NCBI GenBank assembly: GCA_012960515.1
Contig: DUBD01000004.1
Coordinates: 11,837 to 50,012 of the forward strand
Source of the DNA: Bacteroidota bacterium
GTDB taxonomy: Bacteria; Bacteroidota; Rhodothermia; Rhodothermales; Rubricoccaceae
Direction of reading: 5' to 3'
Length of the DNA: 38,176 bases
The notes below the pieces were generated by a model, which did not search any database, had not been told where the DNA came from, and saw only the letters and a program-made list of their open reading frames with translations. The position numbers and the translations under genes are program-made. Shown here in pieces: positions 18,274 to 26,900 of the stretch (positions are counted from its first letter, which is position 1; each line of letters opens with the position of its first letter).

Positions 18274-19878
18274 ATGGCCCACTTCCACCGCCTCGATGCC
18301 GACTCCGACCGCGAGTTCCTCGCGCGCGGCGAGACCGATCCGTTCACCGGCACGCCCTTCCGCCCCACCAACGTCGTCGTGAAGGCGGAGGACGGGACGG
18401 TGCTGCTGCGCGAGACCTGGGAGGCGCTCGGCGGGCGCTACGCCGGCTCCGCGAAGACGCTCCCCTGGGGCACCTCCGCCGGTGACGGCGCCGCAACGCC
18501 TCCGCCCGCCCGCTCAGACGCCGCCGCGGTCACAGCCGGAGCCGCCGCCGGCGCCGCGACGGGGGCGGCCACGCTTCCCAAGCCGGCCCGCCAGCACGCC
18601 CCGCCGCCGACGCCCATGCCGGACCACGTCCGCGAGCGCCGCCCGAAGCGGCCCTGGCTCCTCCCGGTCCTCGCCGTGGTGGGCGTCGCGCTTGTGCTGA
18701 TCGTGGGTCTCCTCGTGATGAGCGGCCTCCGCGACGACGACCCGGTGGAGACGCCCATCGTGGAGACGGAGGAGCCGGACGCGCCGGAGGTCGTGACCGT
18801 GCAGGCGGGCGTGATCGAGGGGGCGCTGGCGGACGGGGACGCCGAGCGTAACGGCCGCTTCGAGGACCGCTACGCGTTCGTCGCTGATTCCTCCGGCCGT
18901 GTGCTGGAGTTCGCGCTCGTCTCGGACGACTTCCGCCCGGACCTCGTGGTCCGCGGCCCGGACGGCCAGCAGTACGAGGCGAGACCGGTGGGCGACGAGG
19001 GCACCCGCGTGGTCGTCGGTGACCTCCGGGGGCCGGGCCGGTTCGAGATCGTCGTGACCTCGCGTGAGCCCGCCGGCGAGGGCAGCTACTCCCTGGCCAT
19101 CCGTCAGGAGACGCCCATCACCACGCTTCGCGCCGACGGCCAGACCGTCCGCGCTACGCTCGGCGAGCGGAGTGTCCTCGTGGACGGCTTCTTCCGCGAC
19201 ACCTACGAGTTCCCCGTCGAGGCCGAGCGCGAGTACACGCTCGCCGTCGCCTCCAGCGCCTTCGAGGTGGCCACCACGCTCACGGGCCGCAACGGCGCCC
19301 GCGTGACGACCGAGCCCGAGGGCGACGCCGTCACCTTCACCCCCACCGAAGACGGGCGCTACCGGCTGGTGGTGTCCTCGCGCGAGCGGGGGAAGCGCGG
19401 CGCCTACACCGTCACCCTCACCGCCGGGCCCGCGCCGGAAGACGAGGTGCCCGAGGCGCCGCGCGTCCTGGCGGCGAACGCCGCCCCGCTCCGCGACTCC
19501 CTCGCCGTCGGCCAGCAGCGGACGTACACCTTCACGGGCCAGATCGGCGACCGCGTGCGGGTGGACGCCCGAGCGCTCGGGTTCAGCCCGCGCCTCGTGA
19601 TGGTGGGACCGGACGGCCAGCGCGTCACCGGCGACACCGATGAGGAGCGCGCGAGCGTGCAGGGGACCGTCGCCACGGCGGGGACCTACCGCGTGATCCT
19701 CACCGGCGGCGAGGGCTCCGGGCTGGTCCAGCTCACGCTGGAGAAGACGGAGGCCCCCCGCGCCGACGACATCCCGCGGATGCCCGGCCTGGACCGTCCG
19801 CCCGCTCCGGCGCCCGCCCAGGGCGGCGGCGGGCAGAACGGGCAGCCGTACGAAGCGCAGCCCATCGACGCCCCCTGA
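18274..19878 (+). CDS. Related TM-anchored PPC-like repeat protein with an N-terminal RING-like motif lacking Cys/His ligands
   Basis: N-term DPFTGTPFRPTNVVVKAEDGTVLLRETWEALGGRYAGS; TM PWLLPVLAVVGVALVLIVGLLVMSGL; modules such as GRFEDRYAFVADSSGRVLEFALVSDDFRPDLVVRGPDGQ...LRGPGRFEIVVTSREPAGEGSYSL. Confidence 0.8.
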   Translation: MAHFHRLDADSDREFLARGETDPFTGTPFRPTNVVVKAEDGTVLLRETWEALGGRYAGSAKTLPWGTSAGDGAATPPPARSDAAAVTAGAAAGAATGAATLPKPARQHAPPPTPMPDHVRERRPKRPWLLPVLAVVGVALVLIVGLLVMSGLRDDDPVETPIVETEEPDAPEVVTVQAGVIEGALADGDAERNGRFEDRYAFVADSSGRVLEFALVSDDFRPDLVVRGPDGQQYEARPVGDEGTRVVVGDLRGPGRFEIVVTSREPAGEGSYSLAIRQETPITTLRADGQTVRATLGERSVLVDGFFRDTYEFPVEAEREYTLAVASSAFEVATTLTGRNGARVTTEPEGDAVTFTPTEDGRYRLVVSSRERGKRGAYTVTLTAGPAPEDEVPEAPRVLAANAAPLRDSLAVGQQRTYTFTGQIGDRVRVDARALGFSPRLVMVGPDGQRVTGDTDEERASVQGTVATAGTYRVILTGGEGSGLVQLTLEKTEAPRADDIPRMPGLDRPPAPAPAQGGGGQNGQPYEAQPIDAP

Positions 19879-19958
19879 CGCGCAGATCGCACCCGGCGCG
19901 GCGGCCGTTGCTCTGAGCCCGCCGCGCCGGGTACCTTCGGCCGCCCCTTCCTCTCCCC

Positions 19959-20165
19959 ATGAGCGACTCCGAAACGATCCGCGTGCCCAAGGCGCGCCTC
20001 CGCGAGGTCAAGGCCGAGATCGACGGCCTTACGGCCGAGCGCGACCGCCTCCGCGCCGAGCTGGCGGCGCTCCGCGAGGAGCACGACAACCTCCGCGCGC
20101 ACCTCACGGGCAGCATCCGCGAGATCGCCAAGCTCAAGGAGCAGCTGGGCGGCGCGGCCCGGTAA
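19959..20165 (+). CDS. Small coiled-coil protein, 68 aa
   Basis: RLREVKAEIDGLTAERDRLRAELAALREEHDNLRAHLTGSIREIAKLKEQL heptad pattern; followed by a motif copy 3 nt after the stop. Confidence 0.65.
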   Translation: MSDSETIRVPKARLREVKAEIDGLTAERDRLRAELAALREEHDNLRAHLTGSIREIAKLKEQLGGAAR

Positions 20166-20167
20166 CG

Positions 20168-20182
20168 CCGCCAGCGGGGCGG
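20168..20182. repeat. CCGCCAGCGGGGCGG directly after the coiled-coil ORF stop
   Basis: Exact 15-mer. Confidence 0.8.
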
Positions 20183-20217
20183 ATGCAACCGCGCACGCCC
20201 TGCCGGGTAGCCCTGCC

Positions 20218-20565
20218 ATGATCCGCGTCCCCTTCTCCACGCCCGACATCGACGGTGGCCTCAGCGAGGGCAAGGGCGTGCTCACGCTCGACGGCGATAC
20301 GCTCACGATCGAGGTGGATGTCGCGTTCATGGGCCTCTTCAAGCGAGACTCCCGGCGCGTCCGCTTCGATATCACGGACCTGGACCAGGTCCGCCACCGC
20401 CGCTCCCCGCTGGGGGACCGCGTGACGTTCCGCACGGACCCGATGGACCTCGTGGGGCGCGTACCGGGCGCGGCGCAGGGCGAGCTGGTCCTGAAGACGA
20501 AGAAGAAGCACCGCCGCGACGTGGAGGCGCTGCTGGAGCGCCTGGAGCTGTGGATCGTGGAGTGA
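20218..20565 (+). CDS. Hypothetical protein, 115 aa
   Basis: Coherent ORF MIRVPFSTPDIDGG...LERLELWIVE; stop overlaps the proposed GTG start of menA. Confidence 0.6.
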   Translation: MIRVPFSTPDIDGGLSEGKGVLTLDGDTLTIEVDVAFMGLFKRDSRRVRFDITDLDQVRHRRSPLGDRVTFRTDPMDLVGRVPGAAQGELVLKTKKKHRRDVEALLERLELWIVE

Positions 20566-21458
20566 CCGGGCGGCCGTCCACGTTCCGCATCTGGTGGGAC
20601 GCGGCCCGGCCCAAGACGCTGTGGGCCGCCGTCGCGCCGGTCCTGCTGGGCGTGGGCCTCGCGATGGAGCAGGGCGCGTTCCACGCGCTCGCGGCGCTCT
20701 GCGCCCTCGCGGGCGCCGTGCTCATCCAGATCGGGACCAACTTCGTCAACGACTCCGAGGACGCGGTCAAGGGCGCGGACAACGAGGCGCGCAAGGGCCC
20801 GGTGCGGGCCGTCGCCAGCGGGTACGTCTCGCCCGCTTCGATGCGGGCGGCGGGTGCGGTCACCTTCGCGCTGGCGGTCGCGGCGGGCGGGTACCTCATC
20901 GCGCGCGGCGGCTGGCCGATCCTCGCGCTTGGGCTGGTCTGCATCGCCAGCGGCGTGGCGTACACGGCGGGCAAGTACGCGCTCGCGTACACCGGGCTGG
21001 CGGACCTCTTCGTGCTCGTGTTCTTCGGGCCGGTCGCGGTGGCCGGGACGTACTACGTGCAGGCGCTGGACCTCCCCGGCTGGGTACCCATCGCGGGGCT
21101 GGGGCCGGGCGCCCTCGCGACGGCCATCCTGCTCGCCAACAACGTGCGCGACGTGCACGAGGACCGCGCGGCGGACAAGCGGACGCTCGTGGTCCGCTTC
21201 GGGCGGACGTTCGGGGTCCGGCTCTACGGCGCGATGGTGACGCTGGCCGTCGTGGTGCCGGCGGCAATGGTGGTGGTCTCGCGCGGCCACCTCGGCGCGC
21301 TGGCGGCCTCGCTCATCGCGAGCCTGGTGGGGCGGCGGCTCACCGGCACGCTCCGCCAGTCCGAGGACCCGGCGGTGCTCAACCCACTCCTCGGGAAGAC
21401 GGCGCTGCTGCTGTTCGCCTACTGCGTGGCCTTCGCGCTGGGCTGGTGGCTGACGTAG
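20562..21458 (+). CDS. menA: 1,4-dihydroxy-2-naphthoate polyprenyltransferase (UbiA family)
   Basis: WWDAARPKTLWAAVAPVLLGVG; IQIGTNFVNDSEDAVKGADNEARKGPVRAVASGYVSP; LANNVRDVHEDRAADKRTLVVRFGR. GTG at 20562 overlaps the upstream TGA. Confidence 0.92.
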   Translation: MTGRPSTFRIWWDAARPKTLWAAVAPVLLGVGLAMEQGAFHALAALCALAGAVLIQIGTNFVNDSEDAVKGADNEARKGPVRAVASGYVSPASMRAAGAVTFALAVAAGGYLIARGGWPILALGLVCIASGVAYTAGKYALAYTGLADLFVLVFFGPVAVAGTYYVQALDLPGWVPIAGLGPGALATAILLANNVRDVHEDRAADKRTLVVRFGRTFGVRLYGAMVTLAVVVPAAMVVVSRGHLGALAASLIASLVGRRLTGTLRQSEDPAVLNPLLGKTALLLFAYCVAFALGWWLT

Positions 21459-21473
21459 GGCAGCTGCGAGGAG

Positions 21474-21964
21474 TCAGCCTCCCCCTTGCAGGATCTGAGT
21501 AAGGAGGCTTCCGCCCTGCAATGCGTTTCCTACGATCGGGTGAGCCGCAAATCGGGCAAGCAAGCTGAGAGCCTCCTTTTTCTGCTCTGCCGGAGCGTCT
21601 GACGCTTCGATGACTTCGAGGAGAGCGACGAGCCGGCTGTCGATCTCTTGTCGGTTGTAGTTGCCGATCTGGTTGTTCCCTCCGAAAATGTTGATCGTCT
21701 GGGAGTCAGAAGGTGGAGGGTTGAGTCGCGTCTGACCCGCCTTTCTGATTTCTGGAAAGAACAAGGTGCCTCCATCTGCATCTCCAAAAAACTTCCCGCT
21801 GATGTACCCGTCGCGCCAGAGGGCAACGGTGGTGCGGTTCAGCCGACCTGCTTCCTGAGGCTCCAAACCGAGAAGCTCAGGCGTGAGCTCGCTTTGAGGT
21901 TCAGACCCCCTTTGGCTGTTGAGATAGCTAAGGATGCGCGCTTCAAGGTCGTCTTGGGTCATCG
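21474..21964 (-). CDS. Small accessory protein: predicted N-terminal winged-helix-like region, N-rich INIFGGNNQIGNYNRQ motif, helical C-terminus
   Basis: MTQDDLEARILSYLNSQRGSEPQSELTPELLGLEPQEAGRLNRTTVALWRDGYISGKFFGDADGGTLFFPEIRKAGQTRLNPPPSDSQTINIFGGNNQIGNYNRQEIDSRLVALLEVIEASDAPAEQKKEALSLLARFAAHPIVGNALQGGSLLTQILQGGG. Starts 18 nt after the recD stop, same strand, lower GC. Confidence 0.75.
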
Positions 21965-21982
21965 TGGATACAGGCTCGTCAG

Positions 21983-23911
21983 CTACGAAGGGAAAGCGGT
22001 GGCCTCGCCCAGCCGCTCCGCCAGCCCGCCGAGGCGGCGCTGCTGCGTCTCCACCGCCGCGTGCACCTGCGCCTCGGCCCCGAACAGCGCCACCGACTGG
22101 CGGGCCCGCGTGGCGGCGGTGTAGAGCAGCTCGCGCGTGAGGAGCGTGGCCCCGCGCGTCCCCGCCTCGGACATCACCGCGCCGACGTGGTCGAACTCCG
22201 AGCCCTGGCTTTTGTGGATGGTCAGCGCCCACGCCGGCTCGTGCGCCGGCAGCCGTGCGAGGGCCACGGGCCGCTCCAGGTGCGCAAAAACCGCGACGGG
22301 CTCCGAGGGCGTCCCCCAGAGCACGCCCACGTCGCCGTTGGAGAGCCCGGTCTCGCGGTCGTTGACGGTCACGAGGACGGGGCGGCCGCGGTAGAACGGC
22401 TCCGCGTAGGGTGGCCACCAGACGAGCTTCTCATCGCGCAGCGCGCCTTCGATGGCGGCGTTCAGGCCCTCCACGCCGCGAGGCCCCCGGCGGACCGCCG
22501 CGAGCAGCCGGAACCGTTCGAGCGCCGCCAGCGCCTCTGCCGCAGTCTCCGTCGTCACCACGTCTCGCGCGTAGCCGACGGCCCACGCGACCGCCTCGCG
22601 CACGTCCTCCGTCAGCGCGACGTCGCGCCGGGCCTCGTCGGTGAGCACCGCCAGCGCGGCGGCCCCGTCCGACTGGCGGATGGCCTCGGAGAGGGCGCCC
22701 ACGTCGGAGTCTGGGCCGAAGCGGCGGCTCTCGGTCAGGCGCACGACGGAGGCGGAGAGCGGCGTGGCGTCCGGGCTGGCGGGCACGTTCGCGAGGCCGA
22801 GGTCCGCGCAGAAGGCGGCGAGGTCGGGCGTTGCGCCTCCCTCGCCCGCGGCACAGAGGTCGGCGAAGGGCGTCCCGGCCTCTACGGGCGCCAGCTGGTC
22901 CGGGTCCCCGAGGACGACGAGCCGGGCCTCGGGGCGGAGCGCGGCCAGGAGCGCGTCGAACATCGGGAGGTCGATCATCGAGCCCTCGTCCACGAGCACG
23001 AGGTCGTGCGGGAGCGGGCGGCGGGCGTCGTGGCGGAAGCCCGCGCGCTCCGGGTGCGCGCCGAGGAGCCGGTGCAGCGTGACGGCTTCAGAGGAGCGGA
23101 GCGGCTCGGCGAGGGCGTCCGGCAGTCCGCCGAGCGCTCGCTGGATGCTCTCGGTGAGCCGTTGGGCGGCCTTGCCCGTCGGTGCCGCCAGCGCGACGCG
23201 CGTCTCGGGGCGGTCCGCGAGGACGAGCGCGAGAAGGCGAGCGGCGGTGTACGTCTTGCCCGTCCCCGGGCCGCCGGCCACGAAGAGCGCGCGCTGGCGG
23301 AGCGCCGCGGCGGCGGCGAGCGCCTGTCGGTCGAGCGCTCCGTCCTCGCGTGGGGAGAACAGCGCCGCGAACGCCTTGCGAGCGGAGTCTCCGGTCTCGC
23401 CGGGTTCGACCGTTCCTTCGGCTTCGCTCAGGACATGCAGTCGGGCGGAGACGGCGCGGGCCACGCGGCGCTCGGCGTCCACGAAGCGGCGGAACGCCAG
23501 CCGGTCGCCGCCCTCCGTGTCCGGCCGCGGCTCGATGACGAGCGGAGCGGCGGAGGCGGCGTCTCCCGCGACGGGGCTCGCCTCCAGAAAGCGCCGCCAA
23601 CTGGCGGCGTCGGGGAGCGGGGGGAGGCCGCGGAAGGCGGAGCGGGCGTGCTCGTCCTCGGGGAACGGCTGCCCGGCGTGGTCCGCGAGGGCGACGGCCG
23701 CGTGTCCGTCGCGGCGGGCGCGCGAGACGAGGGCCCCGGTGAGGGCGACCGCGCGGGCGCGGTCCGGGTCCACGGGCAGCCCTTCGCGTCGGGCGTGCTC
23801 CACGTCCAGCCCGGCGAGGAGGCGGGCCAGCGCGAGGTCCACGGCCTCGGCGGCCTCCGCTTCCGCGATGGCGTCGAGCGCGTCCGTGACGGTGCGGGGG
23901 AGCCTACGCAT
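21983..23911 (-). CDS. recD: Exodeoxyribonuclease V alpha subunit (RecD)
   Basis: MRRLPRTVTDALDAIAE; Walker A FVAGGPGTGKTYTAARLL; LAAPTGKAAQRLTESIQ; LVDEGSMIDLPMFDALLAAL; ALTIHKSQGSEFDHV; LLTRELLYTAATRAR. Confidence 0.95.
   Translation of the reverse strand: MRRLPRTVTDALDAIAEAEAAEAVDLALARLLAGLDVEHARREGLPVDPDRARAVALTGALVSRARRDGHAAVALADHAGQPFPEDEHARSAFRGLPPLPDAASWRRFLEASPVAGDAASAAPLVIEPRPDTEGGDRLAFRRFVDAERRVARAVSARLHVLSEAEGTVEPGETGDSARKAFAALFSPREDGALDRQALAAAAALRQRALFVAGGPGTGKTYTAARLLALVLADRPETRVALAAPTGKAAQRLTESIQRALGGLPDALAEPLRSSEAVTLHRLLGAHPERAGFRHDARRPLPHDLVLVDEGSMIDLPMFDALLAALRPEARLVVLGDPDQLAPVEAGTPFADLCAAGEGGATPDLAAFCADLGLANVPASPDATPLSASVVRLTESRRFGPDSDVGALSEAIRQSDGAAALAVLTDEARRDVALTEDVREAVAWAVGYARDVVTTETAAEALAALERFRLLAAVRRGPRGVEGLNAAIEGALRDEKLVWWPPYAEPFYRGRPVLVTVNDRETGLSNGDVGVLWGTPSEPVAVFAHLERPVALARLPAHEPAWALTIHKSQGSEFDHVGAVMSEAGTRGATLLTRELLYTAATRARQSVALFGAEAQVHAAVETQQRRLGGLAERLGEATAFPS
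23415..23435. repeat. CCTTCGGCTTCGCTCAGGACA repeat-type motif inside recD
   Basis: On the recD strand it is TGTCCTGAGCGAAGCCGAAGG, translated in frame as VLSEAEG; this string resembles a widespread bacterial dispersed element. Confidence 0.6.
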
Positions 23912-26900
23912 CGGGCGAGAGGAGGCGGTCCAGCGCGAGGATGAGGGCAGCCGACGGTCTGTGCGTGAAAAGGGAGGGATGGGGGATGCGGGGTGCGGGA
24001 GGAGCAGCCTCGCGATCTGCCTCCCCACTCGCCTGGGGGGCGGTCTCCTCAGGCCCGCCGGTGGCTTTCGCCAGCGCGTGGGAAGCGTGTCCCTCATCCC
24101 CGATCGCGTCTCCCTCCATCCCTCTCAAAAACACATACGTCGCGCCGCCGATGTGCGTCTCGTAGTCGTACGCGGTGCCGAGGCGGGAGCGAAGGAAGCG
24201 GTGCAGCCCGAGGGTGTAGAGGTGGAGTTGGAGGCCGTAGTGGTGGCCGAGCATCGTGCTCTGGAGCGCGTCTGGCGTGTAGGCGCTCGCGTCCGATCCG
24301 AGCCGGTTGAACTTCCAGTCCGCCACCCACCACCGGTCGTCCACGCGCGCCACCACGTCGATCTCGCCGACCATCAGGCCGTCCACGGCGTCGCGCGAGA
24401 GGCGCGCGAGAGCGCGGGCGTACTCGGCGCCGAAGGGATTGGTCCCGTGCTCGCGGAACGCGTCCGCCAGCGCGGCGGGGGCGACGCGCCCGAGGGGAAA
24501 GGCGAAGCTCCACTCGGCCGTGCGGTGGTCGGCGTCGGCCATGCGGCGGGGAGCGCCGTCCGGCGAGGCGAACAGCGGCGCCGTGGCTACGCGCTCCAGG
24601 AGCGCTAGCACCTCCTCGGCGGGACGGATCGGGGCGCGGTGGGGGCGGCCCGGCTGGTCCAGCCCGTGCGCCTGGAGCAGGCGCTCGACGGTCTCGCGGT
24701 TGTGTGTGGCCGTCCGCTGGCGGGCCGTCTCGTCGGCGGGGTCGTCCCAGTGGACGTGCTGGAGGATCTGGTGGAGGCAGGTGCCCGGCCCCGTCCCGGC
24801 GGCGAAGGCGTGGAGGCCGGCGGGCGGGGCCTCGTCGCGGGTGTCGGCGTCGGCCTCGTCGGAGGCGGCGAGGCCGGCGGAGTCGTGGGGCTCGGAGCTG
24901 TAGCGGGTCCAGCCGCTGAAGGAGGCGCGGCGCCACTGGTCGCGGGCGCGCTGGCGGGCGTCGTCGGCGAGAGGATGGTCCGCGAGGTCACCGCCCGTGT
25001 TCTGTTCCGGGGCGTAGGGCGCGGCGACGGCGTCGGGGTCGCGGACGCCCATGACTTCCCCGTCCGGGTCCATCGCGCGGACCACCGCCAGCGGGTCCTC
25101 CACGGCGGCGGCGCGGCGGGCGAGCTCCACGTGGTCGGCAAGGGCGTCGGCGTCGGAACCGTCCAGCGGGGCGGCGTGGCCGGCGAGGAGGTAGCCCAGC
25201 CCGCTCATCGCGTCCAGCCGCTTCCGTCGCGCCAGCACCTGTCCCCAGATGACGTAGCACCGCTCGCGCGCCCGCGTCAGCGCGACGTACGCCTTGCGGA
25301 CGTGCTCGGCGAGGTTGTCCACCTGCCGCAGGCGCTCGGTCTCGGGCTGCATCGGCGAGCCGAGGTCGTAGACCACGCCCTCGTCGGTCCGCGCGAGCGT
25401 GGTGGCCTGCATCGTGTAGTCGCGCTCGCTCAGCGACCAGAGGTAGGGCAGGAAGACGATCTCGTACTCCAGCCCCTTCGCGTTGTGGTGCGTCGTGATG
25501 GTGACGGCCTCGGCGTCGCGCTCCAGCCGGAGTTCCTTCATCTCGCGCGAGGGGAGCGCCTGATCCTCGCGGTGGCGGAGCCAGTGCAGCAGGTCTTCGG
25601 GCGAGCGGTCGCCGCCGCCTTCGATCTCGTGGAGCAGCTCGCGGACGTGCCGGAGGTTGGTGGCGCGGCGCTCGCCGTCGGGCGTGGCGAGGACGCGCGC
25701 GAGGACGCCCTGCGTGTGCTGGAAGTCCGTGAGCACGTGGAGGACGCCGCGCGTGCGCCACATCCGGTTCCACGAGCGGACGAGCCCATGGATGCGCTCG
25801 GCCTCGGCGGTGTCGTCGTCCAGAGCGGCGATCTCGGCGGCGGACCAGCCCCATAGCGTCGTCGCGAGGGCGGCGCGGAGGGCGCGCTCGTCGTCCGGGT
25901 GGAGGACCGCGCGGAGCAGGAGTTCCACCTCCGCGATCTCGGCCGACTGGCGGACGTCGTCGGCGCGGGAGACGACGGCGGGGATGCCGAGGGCCTGGAG
26001 CGCCTGGAGCACGTCGGCGGCCTCGTAGCGGGTCGGGACGAGGACGGCGATGTCGGCGGGCGTAACGGGGCGCTCGCCCTCGTCCTCGCGCATCCGGGCC
26101 TCGCGGATCAACCGCGAGATCTCCGCCGCGACGGCTGGCGGGATGCTCTCGCTCGCGGCGGTCTTGCCGAGCGGGCGCCCCTCGCGCATGGGCGTGGGCC
26201 ACCAGACGAGGGGCGGGAGGTCGCCATCGCGCAGCGCCGGTTCCTGCTTCGCCGGGGACGAGTTCACGCGCCGGAACGGGATGCCCTCGAAGAGGAACGG
26301 GCGCTCGGCCTGCTCGAACACGCGGTTGACGGCCTCCACGAGCCCCGCCGTGCTCCGCCAGTTGGTCCCGAGCGTGAAGCGCCGCGTGGACTCGCGCTGC
26401 GCGCCGAGATAGGCGTGCACGTCCGCGCCCCGGAAGGCGTAGATGGCTTGCTTCGGATCGCCGACGAAGTAGAGCGGGCGGCCCTCGAAGGCGCGGCGGA
26501 AGATGGCGTACTGCTGCGGGTCGGTGTCCTGGAACTCGTCGATGAGGGCGACGGAGAACAGCCGCCGGATGCTCTGCGCCAGGAGCGGCCCGGTGGCATC
26601 GTCCGCCAGCGCGTCGTGGAGACGGGCGATGAGGTCGCTGAAGGTGAGCTGGCCGCGGTGCTCTTTGATGGCCTCGACGCGGGCGCCGACCTCGCGCGTG
26701 AACGTGCGGACGAACGCGGTGTCCAGCGCGTCCGCGGCGGTGACGACGGCCTCGCAGGCGAGGAAGCCGGCCCATTGCGTCGCGGCTTCCAGCGTGGCTT
26801 TCTGGTCCTTGCTCCGCTTCGCGCCGACTTTCTTGATCGCGGCCGGGGTGCAGACGCGAACGGCGGAGATCCCGTCGGGGTCGCGTCCCTCGGCGAAGGC

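Noticed and set aside
21965-22418. N-terminal extension of ORF 21474..22418 (314 aa)
   Set aside because: The extension is an out-of-frame reading through the recD 3' end; the natural start is the ATG at 21964 (MTQDDLEARIL).
22061-24608. 627-aa and 655-aa plus-strand ORFs opposite recD
   Set aside because: Antisense shadow frames; RecD on the minus strand has all helicase motifs.
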